Shown: positions 55,213-63,473, counted from the stretch's first letter. The stretch is DNA of 64,000 bases from Oerskovia paurometabola (GCF_016907365.1 NZ_JAFBBV010000001.1:2046001-2110000), one strand, 5' to 3'. The notes: generated from the letters alone by a model not told the origin. Program-made: numbers and translations.

Positions 55213-57498
55213 ATGACGACAGACATCCGATCGACGGCGGAGAACGCCTCGGACGACGGGCTCTCGCCCGATCCGACGCTCCCGCCCACCGCGGTCCCGG
55301 AGACCGCCCTCGCACCACGCTGGACCTGGCAGAAGGTCGCGCTCTGGACGGGCATCGCGCTGCTCGGCGGCGTTGCCTGGGTCATGCTCGCGCTGGTGCG
55401 CGGCGAGACCGTCAACGCGATCTGGTTCGTCTTCGCCGCAGTCTGCAGCTACCTCATCGGGTACCGCTTCTACTCCAAGGTCATCGAGCGGTACATCACG
55501 CGCCCCGACGACCGGCGTGCGACCCCGGCCGAGGTGCGCTCGGACGGCAAGGACTACGTCCCGACCGACCGTCGGGTGCTGTTCGGGCACCACTTCGCCG
55601 CGATCGCGGGCGCCGGCCCGCTCGTGGGCCCGGTCCTGGCCGCGCAGATGGGCTACCTGCCCGGCACGGTATGGATCATCGTCGGCGTCATCTTCGCGGG
55701 GGCCGTGCAGGACTACGTCGTCCTGTTCTTCTCGATGCGTCGCGGTGGTCGCACGATCGGCCAGATGGCCCGCCAGGAGCTCGGTCGCATCGGCGGCACG
55801 GCCGCGATCGTCGCCTCCCTGCTCATCATGCTGATCATCGTCGCGATCCTCGCGCTCGTCGTCGTGAACTCCCTGGGCGAGAGCCCGTGGGGCGTCTTCA
55901 GCGTCGCGATGACCATCCCGATCGCCCTCTTCATGGGCGTCTACCTGCGCTACCTGCGCCCCGGACGCATCACCGAGGTCTCGATCATCGGCTTCGTGCT
56001 GCTCATGGCCGCGATCGTGGGCGGCGGCTGGGTCGCGAACACCCCGTGGGGCGCGGACCTGTTCCACCTCGACCGCACGACCATCGCCATCGGCATCATC
56101 ATCTACGGCTTCGTCGCGGCCGTCCTGCCCGTCTGGCTGCTCCTGGCCCCGCGCGACTACCTGTCGACGTTCATGAAGGTCGGCGTGATCGTGATGCTCG
56201 CAGGAGCGATCGTGATCGTGCGTCCCGAGATCTCGGTCCCCGCGGTCAGCGAGTTCGCGAGCGGCGAGACCGGTCCGGTGTTCTCCGGGTCCCTGTTCCC
56301 CTTCCTGTTCGTCACGATCGCGTGCGGCGCCCTGTCCGGCTTCCACGCCCTCATCGCGTCGGGCACCACGCCCAAGCTGCTCGAGAAGGAGCGCCAGACG
56401 CGCTTCATCGGGTACGGCGGCATGCTCATGGAGTCGTTCGTCGCGATCATGGCGCTCGTCGCCGCGATCTCGCTCGACCGCGGCATCTACTTCGCCATGA
56501 ACGCCTCGGCCGCCGCGACGGGCGGCACCATCGAGGGAGCGGTCGCGTTCGTCAACTCGCTCGGCCTGGCCGGAGTGAACCTCACGCCCGACATGCTGTC
56601 CTCGACCGCGGCGGCCGTCGGCGAGGAGTCCATCGTGTCCCGCACGGGTGGCGCCCCGACCCTGGCGCTGGGCCTCGCGCACATCATGCAGCAGCTCTTC
56701 GGCGGCGCCGCGATGATGGGCTTCTGGTACCACTTCGCGATCATGTTCGAGGCGCTGTTCATCCTCACGGCCGTCGACGCCGGGACGCGCGTGGCGCGCT
56801 TCATGCTCCAGGACTCGCTCGGCAACGTCGCCCCGAAGTTCCGGGACGTGACCTGGCGACCCGGGGTGTGGTTCTGCACCCTGGTCATGGTCGCGGGGTG
56901 GGGGAGCATCCTCTACCTCGGCGTGACCGACCCCCTCGGCGGGATCAACACGTTCTTCCCGCTGTTCGGCATCGCCAACCAGCTCCTGGCGGCCATCGCG
57001 CTCGCGGTCGTCCTGGCGATCGTGGCCAAGCGCGGTCGCTCGTACTTCCGCTGGCTGTGGATCGTGGCCCTGCCGCTGGCCTTCACCGCGGTCGTGACGA
57101 TCACGGCGTCGTTCGAGAAGATCTTCTCGCCCGTCCCCGCCGTCGGGTACTGGGCCAACCACAACGCGTTCAAGGAGGCACTGGCTGCGGGGGAGACCTC
57201 GTTCGGCACCGCGACGTCGGTCGAGGCCATGGAGGCGGTCGTGCGCAACACGTTCGTCCAGGGCACGCTGTCGATCATCTTCGTGGTCCTCGCGATCGTC
57301 GTGATGGTCGCGGCCCTCGTGACGACCGTGAAGGCGTTGCGGGCGGGGGGCGGCGAGAACCACGAGGACGAGCCCGTGGCCTCGCGCCGGTTCGCTCCCG
57401 CCGGGCTCCTGACGACCGCCACGGAGAAGGAGATCGAGGCCGAGTGGGCTCAGCTTCCGCCCGAGAAGCAGCCCGTCTCCTCGGGCGCGGGACACTGA
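55213..57498 (+). CDS. cstA: Carbon starvation / pyruvate transporter CstA
   Basis: 761 residues with roughly 16-18 membrane helices. 'FGHHFAAIAGAGPLVGPVLAAQMGY' and 'ALSGFHALIASGTTPKLL' regions are diagnostic of the CstA family (shown in parts). E. coli CstA and BtsT transport pyruvate, and peptides have also been proposed. A polar 35-residue N-terminus is an extension. The ATG is preceded by GGGAGAG. A CRP-type site upstream fits carbon-starvation control. The next gene encodes the usual small partner. Confidence 0.93.
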   Translation: MTTDIRSTAENASDDGLSPDPTLPPTAVPETALAPRWTWQKVALWTGIALLGGVAWVMLALVRGETVNAIWFVFAAVCSYLIGYRFYSKVIERYITRPDDRRATPAEVRSDGKDYVPTDRRVLFGHHFAAIAGAGPLVGPVLAAQMGYLPGTVWIIVGVIFAGAVQDYVVLFFSMRRGGRTIGQMARQELGRIGGTAAIVASLLIMLIIVAILALVVVNSLGESPWGVFSVAMTIPIALFMGVYLRYLRPGRITEVSIIGFVLLMAAIVGGGWVANTPWGADLFHLDRTTIAIGIIIYGFVAAVLPVWLLLAPRDYLSTFMKVGVIVMLAGAIVIVRPEISVPAVSEFASGETGPVFSGSLFPFLFVTIACGALSGFHALIASGTTPKLLEKERQTRFIGYGGMLMESFVAIMALVAAISLDRGIYFAMNASAAATGGTIEGAVAFVNSLGLAGVNLTPDMLSSTAAAVGEESIVSRTGGAPTLALGLAHIMQQLFGGAAMMGFWYHFAIMFEALFILTAVDAGTRVARFMLQDSLGNVAPKFRDVTWRPGVWFCTLVMVAGWGSILYLGVTDPLGGINTFFPLFGIANQLLAAIALAVVLAIVAKRGRSYFRWLWIVALPLAFTAVVTITASFEKIFSPVPAVGYWANHNAFKEALAAGETSFGTATSVEAMEAVVRNTFVQGTLSIIFVVLAIVVMVAALVTTVKALRAGGGENHEDEPVASRRFAPAGLLTTATEKEIEAEWAQLPPEKQPVSSGAGH

Positions 57499-57499
57499 C

Positions 57500-57706
57500 G
57501 TGGGACCCGTGCGCGACGCGCTCGCCCGAGCGGCGAGGGGTGCGGCCTGGTACGTCCGCCAGCTCATGGGCGACGACGCCTACCGGGTGTACGTGGAGCA
57601 CCGCCGCGCCGCGCACGGGCCCGACGTCGCCGTCCTGACCGAGCGCCAGTTCTGGCGCCAGCGCATGGACGACCAGGACCGCAACCCGGGCGCCCGCTGC
57701 TGCTGA
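57500..57706 (+). CDS. YbdD/YjiX family small protein (DUF466)
   Basis: 68 residues. 'RQLMGDDAYRVYVEHRRAAHG' (in two parts) and 'LTERQFWRQRMDDQDRNPGARCC' carry the conserved D-YRxYxxHR and FWR signatures, and the protein ends in Cys-Cys as usual. It is always found next to CstA-type transporters and is needed for pyruvate uptake in E. coli. The GTG starts one base after the cstA stop. Confidence 0.92.
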   Translation: MGPVRDALARAARGAAWYVRQLMGDDAYRVYVEHRRAAHGPDVAVLTERQFWRQRMDDQDRNPGARCC

Positions 57707-57713
57707 ACGTCGG

Positions 57714-57769
57714 CCGCCGAGGGTGACGCTCCCGGTCGCCCTCGGCGGTCAGGTCCGTCACCCTCGGCG
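57714..57769 (+). terminator. Mutually exclusive hairpins after cstA-ybdD
   Basis: Arm 57714-57727 can pair with 57735-57748 (13 of 14 plus a G-U) or with 57757-57769 (13 of 13). The 3' arm is therefore duplicated. It lies eight bases after the ybdD stop and 26 bases before the sensor-kinase start. It may be a terminator with a switchable alternative. Confidence 0.65.
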
Positions 57770-57783
57770 TCGTCTCCCCGGAA

Positions 57784-57789
57784 TAGGAT
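57784..57789 (+). promoter_or_regulatory. -10 element of the leaderless LytS-like gene
   Basis: TAGGAT with a six-base gap to the ATG at 57796. The preceding hairpin overlaps the -35 region. Confidence 0.5.
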
Positions 57790-57795
57790 CGCGAC

Positions 57796-58986
57796 ATGTC
57801 CGGACCCGTGTTCACCGGCGCCGCCGTCGGCCTAGTCGTCGGCGTCCTGCTCACCGCCGCGCTCGTCGCCGCGTGGCGGCTCGCACGCGGCACGCGCGAG
57901 CTCGGCAGCGACTCCGAGCGGGCGACGTTCAGCACGCTGCACCTCGCCTCCCGTGCGGCCAAGCACCTGCGGGACGGGCTCGACGGCGACGACGTCGGGC
58001 GCGCGGCCCGCCACCTGCGCACCCTGCTCGGCTGCGAGGCGCTCGCGGTCGTGACGGCCGACGGCGTCGTGGCCCTCGACGGCCCGGCCGCCCTCCGGGC
58101 CGAGGCGCAGCGCGTCGGCGCCCGGACGATCGAGACCGGCAGGCGGCAGGTCTACGCGGGGGCCGAGCCGTCGTCGGGCGGGCCCGAGGCCGTCGGGGCG
58201 CCCGTCCTCGCCGGCGGTGTCGTCGCCGGGGCCGTCGTCGCGTTCGCGACGCGCGTGCGCCCGCCGCTCGTGCGGGCCACGGGCGAGGTCGCGCAGTGGT
58301 GCTCCGCGCAGCTCGAGCTGGGCGAGCTCGAGGCCTCGCGCACCGCGCTCGCGCAGGCCGAGCTGCGTGCGCTGCGCGCCCAGATCAGCCCGCACTTCAT
58401 CTACAACTCGCTCGGCGCGATCGCCTCCTTCATCAGCACCGACCCCGAGCGGGCGCGCGACCTCGTGCTCGACTTCGCGGACTTCACGCGCTACTCCTTC
58501 CGGGGCCGCGGCGACTTCACGACGCTCGCCGACGAGCTGGGCAGCGTCCACTCGTACGTCGAGCTCGAACGTGCGCGGTTCGGCGACCGGCTGACCGTGA
58601 CGCTCCAGATCGCGCCCGAGTCGCTGTCGACCGTCATCCCGTTCCTCAGCGTCCAGCCGCTCGTCGAGAACGCCGTCCGGCACGGTCTCGAGCCGCGCGA
58701 GCGGGGAGGGCGCATCGTCATCAGCGCGCGCGACGAGGGCACCCAGACCGAGATCACGGTCGAGGACGACGGCGTCGGCATGTCTCCCGAGACGTTGCGG
58801 GCCCTGCTCGCGACGGGGTCGCGCGCGACGAACGTCGGGCTGCGCAACGTCGACACGCGCGTGCGCCAGCTCTACGGCGACCAGCACGCGCTCGAGATCG
58901 AGACGAACGAGGGCGCGGGTACCCTCGTGCGGATGCGCGTCCCGAAGTCCCAGCCCCAGCACGAGACCGAGGTGAGCCGGCCGTGA
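57796..58986 (+). CDS. LytS-family sensor histidine kinase
   Basis: 396 residues. One N-terminal membrane helix (about 4-24), a GAF-like domain (about 45-165), then the LytS-type kinase core with His200 in 'ISPHFIYNSLGAIASFI' and an ATPase domain with 'LVENAVRHGLEP' and 'GVGMSPETL'. It phosphorylates the LytTR regulator encoded next, whose GTG overlaps its stop. Location after cstA-ybdD suggests pyruvate or nutrient sensing, as for BtsS or YpdA. Confidence 0.9.
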   Translation: MSGPVFTGAAVGLVVGVLLTAALVAAWRLARGTRELGSDSERATFSTLHLASRAAKHLRDGLDGDDVGRAARHLRTLLGCEALAVVTADGVVALDGPAALRAEAQRVGARTIETGRRQVYAGAEPSSGGPEAVGAPVLAGGVVAGAVVAFATRVRPPLVRATGEVAQWCSAQLELGELEASRTALAQAELRALRAQISPHFIYNSLGAIASFISTDPERARDLVLDFADFTRYSFRGRGDFTTLADELGSVHSYVELERARFGDRLTVTLQIAPESLSTVIPFLSVQPLVENAVRHGLEPRERGGRIVISARDEGTQTEITVEDDGVGMSPETLRALLATGSRATNVGLRNVDTRVRQLYGDQHALEIETNEGAGTLVRMRVPKSQPQHETEVSRP

Positions 58987-59861
58987 GCGACCACGCCCCC
59001 CGTCTCGCACCGCCCGCCGGTCCTGCCGACGAGGCCGGCGGGGTCGGCGGAGCCGCAGGCCCGCGTCCCGGCGTCGACGTCCTCGTGGCCGACGACGAGC
59101 GTCCGGCCCTCGACGAGCTGACCGCGCTCCTGCGCCGCGACCCGCACGTGCGCTCGGTGCACGCCGTCGCGTCGGGCGCCGAGGCCCTGCGCTGGCTGTC
59201 CGAGCACCCCGTGCACGTCGCGTTCCTCGACATCCACATGCCGGGGCTCACCGGGCTCGACCTCGCCCGCGCGCTGTCGCGGTTCTCGGTCCGGCCCGCG
59301 GTGGTGTTCGTGACGGCCGACGAGGCCCGGGCCACCGAGGCGTTCGACGTCGAGGCCGTCGACTACGTGCTCAAGCCCGTCCGGCGCGAGCGGCTTGCCC
59401 GCGCGGTCGAGCGCGCGGTCGCCGCCCAGTCCGGCCCGGCATCGCAGGTGTCCCGGGACGCGGACGGCACCGACACCCACGCCGCGGAGCGGCCCGCCCC
59501 GACCACGCAGGTCCCCCCGGCCGACGAGACCATCGCCGTGACGGTCGGCACGACGACGCGCGTCGTGCTGCGCTCGGCCGTGCGCTGGGTCCAGGCCCAG
59601 GGCGACTACTCACGCCTGGTCACGGACTCCGACAGCTACCTGGTGCGCGAGCCCCTCTCCGACCTCGAGGAGCGCTGGAGCCCCGCGGGCTTCCTGCGCG
59701 TGCACCGCTCGTACCTCGTCGACCGCGCCGCCGTGACGGCGGTCCGCCTCGGTGGTGCGCACCCGGTCGTGGTCGTCGCCGGGCAGGAGGTCCCGGTGAG
59801 CCGACGCATGGCGCCGTCCGTGCGCGACGCGCTCCTGCGCCGCCCAGGGGGCCGTCCGTGA
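58983..59861 (+). CDS. LytTR-family response regulator
   Basis: 292 residues. A 30-residue Pro/Ala-rich N-terminus, receiver domain (about 31-150; acidic 'VADDER', phosphoacceptor Asp83 in FLDIHMPG, Lys in 'LKPVRR'), a disordered linker (150-185) and a C-terminal LytTR DNA-binding domain ('YSRLVTDSDSYLVREPLSDLE…FLRVHRSYLV'). GTG start overlapping the kinase stop by four bases (GTGA). Probably controls cstA and/or the symporter downstream. Confidence 0.92.
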   Translation: MSDHAPRLAPPAGPADEAGGVGGAAGPRPGVDVLVADDERPALDELTALLRRDPHVRSVHAVASGAEALRWLSEHPVHVAFLDIHMPGLTGLDLARALSRFSVRPAVVFVTADEARATEAFDVEAVDYVLKPVRRERLARAVERAVAAQSGPASQVSRDADGTDTHAAERPAPTTQVPPADETIAVTVGTTTRVVLRSAVRWVQAQGDYSRLVTDSDSYLVREPLSDLEERWSPAGFLRVHRSYLVDRAAVTAVRLGGAHPVVVVAGQEVPVSRRMAPSVRDALLRRPGGRP

Positions 59862-60295
59862 GCTCGCAGGAGCCGCCGCCGCGGGTCGTCGTCCGCTCGA
59901 CCGACCCCTTGCCGCCCGGCCCGTCCGACGCCCCACCCGGCGCGCCGGACGCGGGGGAGGAGGCGCCGTCGGGCGCGGTGCGCGAGGGCCCCGGGGACAC
60001 GCCCGGGCCCGACGGCGGGAGCGAACCCGCGGCCGTTTACGCCCGCAGCCTCGCGCGGACCCAGCTGCGGCTCGCGCTCGCGTGCGTCGTGTCGTTCCTG
60101 GCCGTGGTCACGCTGCTCACGGTCACGATGAGCGCGGTGCCGACGCTGGGCGACGTGCACGTCCTCGGCGTGCCGCTGCCGTGGCTCCTGCACGCGTACG
60201 GCTTCTACCCGGTCATCGGGGCGTTCGCGCTCGTGTTCGCCCTGGCCGCGGCCCGCAACGAGCGACGCTTCCGCGCACTGGTGGACGACGAGTGA
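59858..60295 (+). CDS. Small membrane subunit of an SSS symporter (DUF485-like)
   Basis: 145 residues. Residues 1-60 are disordered and Pro/Gly/Asp-rich; two membrane helices follow at about 73-93 and 106-129, ending in a conserved-looking 'RNERRFRALVDD' tail. This resembles the DUF485/YjcH small partners of ActP-type symporters. It overlaps both the response regulator and the symporter gene by four bases (GTGA each time), which supports a subunit role. Confidence 0.78.
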   Translation: MSSQEPPPRVVVRSTDPLPPGPSDAPPGAPDAGEEAPSGAVREGPGDTPGPDGGSEPAAVYARSLARTQLRLALACVVSFLAVVTLLTVTMSAVPTLGDVHVLGVPLPWLLHAYGFYPVIGAFALVFALAAARNERRFRALVDDE

Positions 60296-61761
60296 GCTCG
60301 GCCCTGCCGCTCGTCGCGGTCGGCCTGCTGCTGCTCGCGACCGGGCTCATCGGCTTCTACGGGCTGCGGATCTCGCGGACGACGAGCGACTTCTTCGTCG
60401 CGTCCCGGACGGTGCAGCCCGTGTGGAACGCGTCGGCGATCAGCGGCGAGTACCTGTCGGCGGGGACGTTCCTGGGGTTGTCCGGCCTCGTGCTGCTCTC
60501 GGGGGCCGAGGCGTTCTGGTTCCCCGTCGGGTATGCCGCGGGCTACCTGCTCGTGCTGCTGTTCGTCGCCGGGCCCCTGCGCCGCAGCGGGGCCTACACG
60601 ATCCCCGACTTCGTCCAGGCACGCCTCGACTCGCTCTCCGCCCGGCGCGTCACGAGCGTCCTGGTGCTCGTCATCGGGTGGCTGTACGTCGTGCCGCAGC
60701 TCCACGGCGCCGCGCTCGTCATCACCACCGTGGCCCCCGTGCCGCCATGGGTCGGATCTGTCGGGGTGGCCGCGGTCGTGAGCGCCGTGGTCGCCGCGGG
60801 CGGCATGCGCTCGGTGACGTTCGTCCAGGCGTTCCAGTTCTGGGTCAAGCTCACGGCGCTCGCGGTCCCCGTGGTCTTCCTGCTGATCGTGCTCGGCGGG
60901 CAGGACCTGACGCTCGACCCCGCGCAGGTCTTCCCGCCCGAGGCCGGGCCGCGCGCGTACGACACCTACACGACGGCCTCGTTGCTGCTCGCTCTGCTGC
61001 TCGGCACGATCGGCCTGCCGCACGTCCTCGTGCGCTTCTACACGAGCCCCGACGGCGTCTCGGCCCGGTGGACGACCGTGGTCGTGATCGGCATGATCAG
61101 CGTCTTCTACATGGTCTCGAGCACCATGGGACTGATCGCCCGCGTCGTCGCCCCCGACCTCGCCGAGCCCGGCGTCGCGGACACCGTGGCGCTCGTGCTG
61201 CCGTCGCGGCTCGTGCCCGGGGTGGGCGGCGAGCTGCTCTCGGCGCTCGTGATCGCCGGGGCGTTCGCGGCGTTCCTCGGGACGTCCTCAGGGCTCGTGG
61301 TCTCGCTCGCGGGGGTCGTGAGCCAGGACCTGTTCGGCGGCACGGTCCGCTCGTTCCGCTGGTCCGCGGTCGCGTGCACGATCGTGCCCCTCGCGTTCGC
61401 GCTCGTGACCATCCCGCAGGGGCTCGTGACGAGCGTCGGGACCGTGTTCGTGTTCGCGGCTTCCGCGCTGTCCCCGACGATCCTGCTGGGCGTGTGGTGG
61501 CGGCGCCTGACCGCGCGCGGGGCGATCGCGGGCATGGTCGTCGGCAGCGCGCTGTGCGCCGCGGCGCTCCTCGTGACCTCGGCGCTCGGCCAGGGAGACG
61601 GGCTCGCGCGCAGCCTCCTGGCCCAGCCCGCGGCCTGGACGATCCCGCTCGCGACCGCCACGACCGTCGTCGTGTCCCTGCGCGACCGGCGCGGGCCGCA
61701 GCCGCGCACGGACCGCTTCCTGCGGCGGCTCCACGTGCCGGAGCGCGCTCCCGAGCGCTGA
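60292..61761 (+). CDS. Sodium:solute symporter, ActP/MctC-like (SSS family)
   Basis: 489 residues with about 13 membrane helices. 'ISGEYLSAGTFLGLSGLVLL' and 'GTIGLPHVLVRFYTSPDG' are hallmarks of cation/acetate symporters (helices 2 and 7), and 'AFAAFLGTSSGLVVSLAGVVSQDLF' carries Na+-site residues. The substrate is probably a monocarboxylate such as acetate, pyruvate or propionate. Last gene of the kinase-regulator-small subunit-symporter operon. Confidence 0.9.
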   Translation: MSSALPLVAVGLLLLATGLIGFYGLRISRTTSDFFVASRTVQPVWNASAISGEYLSAGTFLGLSGLVLLSGAEAFWFPVGYAAGYLLVLLFVAGPLRRSGAYTIPDFVQARLDSLSARRVTSVLVLVIGWLYVVPQLHGAALVITTVAPVPPWVGSVGVAAVVSAVVAAGGMRSVTFVQAFQFWVKLTALAVPVVFLLIVLGGQDLTLDPAQVFPPEAGPRAYDTYTTASLLLALLLGTIGLPHVLVRFYTSPDGVSARWTTVVVIGMISVFYMVSSTMGLIARVVAPDLAEPGVADTVALVLPSRLVPGVGGELLSALVIAGAFAAFLGTSSGLVVSLAGVVSQDLFGGTVRSFRWSAVACTIVPLAFALVTIPQGLVTSVGTVFVFAASALSPTILLGVWWRRLTARGAIAGMVVGSALCAAALLVTSALGQGDGLARSLLAQPAAWTIPLATATTVVVSLRDRRGPQPRTDRFLRRLHVPERAPER

Positions 61762-61814
61762 GTGCGTGGTCCGGCCGCGACACGCCCGGCGAGTCGCGGC
61801 CGAACCCCGCACTC
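61760..61814 (+). terminator. Two-part terminator hairpin after the symporter gene
   Basis: Inner arms CGGCCGCGAC and GTCGCGGCCG (61772-61781, 61793-61802) and outer arms GAGTGCG and CGCACTC (61760-61766, 61808-61814). It overlaps the symporter stop codon and separates that operon from the T-box leader. Confidence 0.75.
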
Positions 61815-61846
61815 GGGGGCCGCCCCGGAAATCCCCGCGACGCCCG

Positions 61847-62035
61847 GTCGGTCCGTGGGTATCGTCGGAGCCGGTGGACGTGAGGCGTGACGACCCTCGG
61901 CCCGGACCTCGCGCCGGGCGCACGACCCCCGCGCGTCCGGCGGACCGACGAGAGGCCGGGACCTCCCGGCGAAGGAGTGGTGGCACCGCGACCTAGCCCC
62001 CGCCCGCTCCTCCAGGGCCTTCGCCTGCTGGAGGA
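61847..62035 (+). promoter_or_regulatory. T-box riboswitch, class II (translational), upstream of AspRS
   Basis: GTGGTGGCACCGCG (61977-61990) matches 12 of 14 positions of the T-box consensus. The variable base gives UGGC, complementary to a tRNA 3' end GCCA, i.e. discriminator G, as in tRNA-Asp. Antisequestrator: 61973-61980 pairs with 62004-62011 and GCG (61988-61990) with CGC (62001-62003), leaving the 7-nt bulge UGGCACC. Stem III is GCCGGG-ACCT-CCCGGC (61955-61970). Stem I base: 61847-61855 with 61941-61949 (9 bp). Sequestrator: TCCTCCAG (62008-62015) pairs with CTGGAGGA (62028-62035), hiding the Shine-Dalgarno. It is mutually exclusive with the antisequestrator because both use 62008-62011. 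Confidence 0.85.
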
Positions 62036-62038
62036 ACC

Positions 62039-63352
62039 ATGAGACCACCGACCCCGCCCACCGCCTCGACCGCACCCCGGACCCTCGCCGCCGACCTGCC
62101 CGCCCTCCCACCCGGCACGTCCGTCACGCTCCGTGGCTGGGTGCATCGGCGCCGCGCCCTCGCGACCGTGACCTTCCTCGTGCTGCGGGACCGGTCAGGG
62201 CTGGCGCAGGTCGTGGTGCGCGCGGGCGACGGGCAGGTCGTGCCGCCCGAGGAGACCGTGGTCGAGGTCACGGGCCTGACGACGGCGAACGCCCAGGCTC
62301 CGGGCGGGGTCGAGGTGACCTCGCCGACCGTCGTGCCGCTCACCGACCCGGCCGTGACCCCGCCCGTCGAGCTGTGGCGCCCGTCGCTCGACGTGGGGCT
62401 CTCCACGATGCTCGACCATGCCGCGGTCGCCTGGCGGCACCCCGCGCAGCGCGCGCGGTGGGAGGTCGCGGCCGCGTCGTTGCGCGGGTTCCGTGAGGCC
62501 CTCGACGCGCAGGGCTTCACCGAGGTGCAGTCGCCCAAGATCGTCGGGACCGCGACCGAGTCGGGGGCCGAGGTGTTCGCTCTCGACTACTTCGGGCGCC
62601 CGGCCTTCCTGGCGCAGAGCCCGCAGTTCTTCAAGCAGCAGCTCGTCGGGGTCTTCGAGCGCGTGTACGAGGTGGGGCCGGTCTTCCGGGCCGAGCCGCA
62701 CGACACCGTGCGTCACCTCGCCGAGTACGTCTCGCTCGACGTCGAGCTCGGCTTCGTCCGCGACCACCGCGACGTGCTGGCCGTCCTGCGCGACGTCCTG
62801 GCCGGCATGGCTTCCGCCGTCCACCAGCACGCCGGGCGTGCGGTCGCCGCGTACGGCTTCGGGGTGCCGGTCGTGCCCGACGAGATCCCCGTGATCCACT
62901 TCGCCGAGGCCCTGGCCCTCGTCGGGGCCCCCGACGACGAGCCCGACCTGGCCCCCGAGCACGAGCGTGCGCTGGGGCGGTGGGCGCTCGCCGAGCACGG
63001 CAGCGACCTCCTCGCGGTCGAGGGCTACCCGATGGCGAAGCGTCCCTTCTACACGCACCCGCAGCCGGGCGACGCGCGGTGGAGCAACAGCTTCGACCTG
63101 CTCTTCCGTGGGGTCGAGCTCGTCACGGGCGGTCAGCGCCTGCACCGGTACGCGGACTACGTCGCGGCGATCACGGCCCGTGGTGAGGACCCGACCGGGT
63201 ATGCGACGTACCTCGAGGCGTTCGAGCACGGGATGCCGCCGCACGGCGGCTTCGCGATCGGCCTCGAACGCTGGACCGCGCGCCTGACGGGCGCGGCGAA
63301 CGTCCGCGAGGTCGCGCTCTTCCCGCGCGACCTGCACCGCCTCGCGCCCTAG
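62039..63352 (+). CDS. aspS: Aspartate-tRNA ligase, archaeal/non-discriminating type
   Basis: 437 residues, class II synthetase. N-terminal OB-fold anticodon domain (about 15-110; 'VTLRGWVHRRRAL'), then 'QSPKIVGTATESGAEVF', 'LAQSPQFFKQQLVG', motif 2 'FRAEPHDTVRHLAEY' and motif 3 'GGFAIGLERWTARLTG'. The absence of the bacterial GAD insertion and the short length place it in the archaeal/eukaryal AspRS group (COG0017), not AsnRS. It may charge tRNA-Asp and possibly tRNA-Asn. The Shine-Dalgarno GGAGGA is within the T-box sequestrator. Confidence 0.88.
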   Translation: MRPPTPPTASTAPRTLAADLPALPPGTSVTLRGWVHRRRALATVTFLVLRDRSGLAQVVVRAGDGQVVPPEETVVEVTGLTTANAQAPGGVEVTSPTVVPLTDPAVTPPVELWRPSLDVGLSTMLDHAAVAWRHPAQRARWEVAAASLRGFREALDAQGFTEVQSPKIVGTATESGAEVFALDYFGRPAFLAQSPQFFKQQLVGVFERVYEVGPVFRAEPHDTVRHLAEYVSLDVELGFVRDHRDVLAVLRDVLAGMASAVHQHAGRAVAAYGFGVPVVPDEIPVIHFAEALALVGAPDDEPDLAPEHERALGRWALAEHGSDLLAVEGYPMAKRPFYTHPQPGDARWSNSFDLLFRGVELVTGGQRLHRYADYVAAITARGEDPTGYATYLEAFEHGMPPHGGFAIGLERWTARLTGAANVREVALFPRDLHRLAP

Positions 63353-63362
63353 CGCAGGGGCG

Positions 63363-63381
63363 CCCCCGTCCGGTACGGGGG
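63363..63381 (+). terminator. Short hairpin after aspS
   Basis: CCCCCGT / ACGGGGG (63363-63369, 63375-63381) with a 5-nt loop, ten bases after the stop codon. Confidence 0.5.
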
Positions 63382-63443
63382 ACAACCCCACCCCGTTCGG
63401 GGGACGGGCCGGATGGTCCGGTTCGTCCCCCGCTCGTTACGTT
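63376..63443 (+). promoter_or_regulatory. CGGGGGAC repeats and -10 before the ABC transporter
   Basis: CGGGGGAC occurs at 63376-63383 and 63398-63405 (22 bp apart) and inverted at 63425-63432. The second and third copies are the outer arms of a hairpin (63399-63431) with inner CCGGA/TCCGG pairing. TACGTT (63438-63443) is a candidate -10, so the inverted copy covers the -35 region. Confidence 0.5.
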
Positions 63444-63473
63444 CGAGACTCACGCCACGACGGGGGTTTCGAG

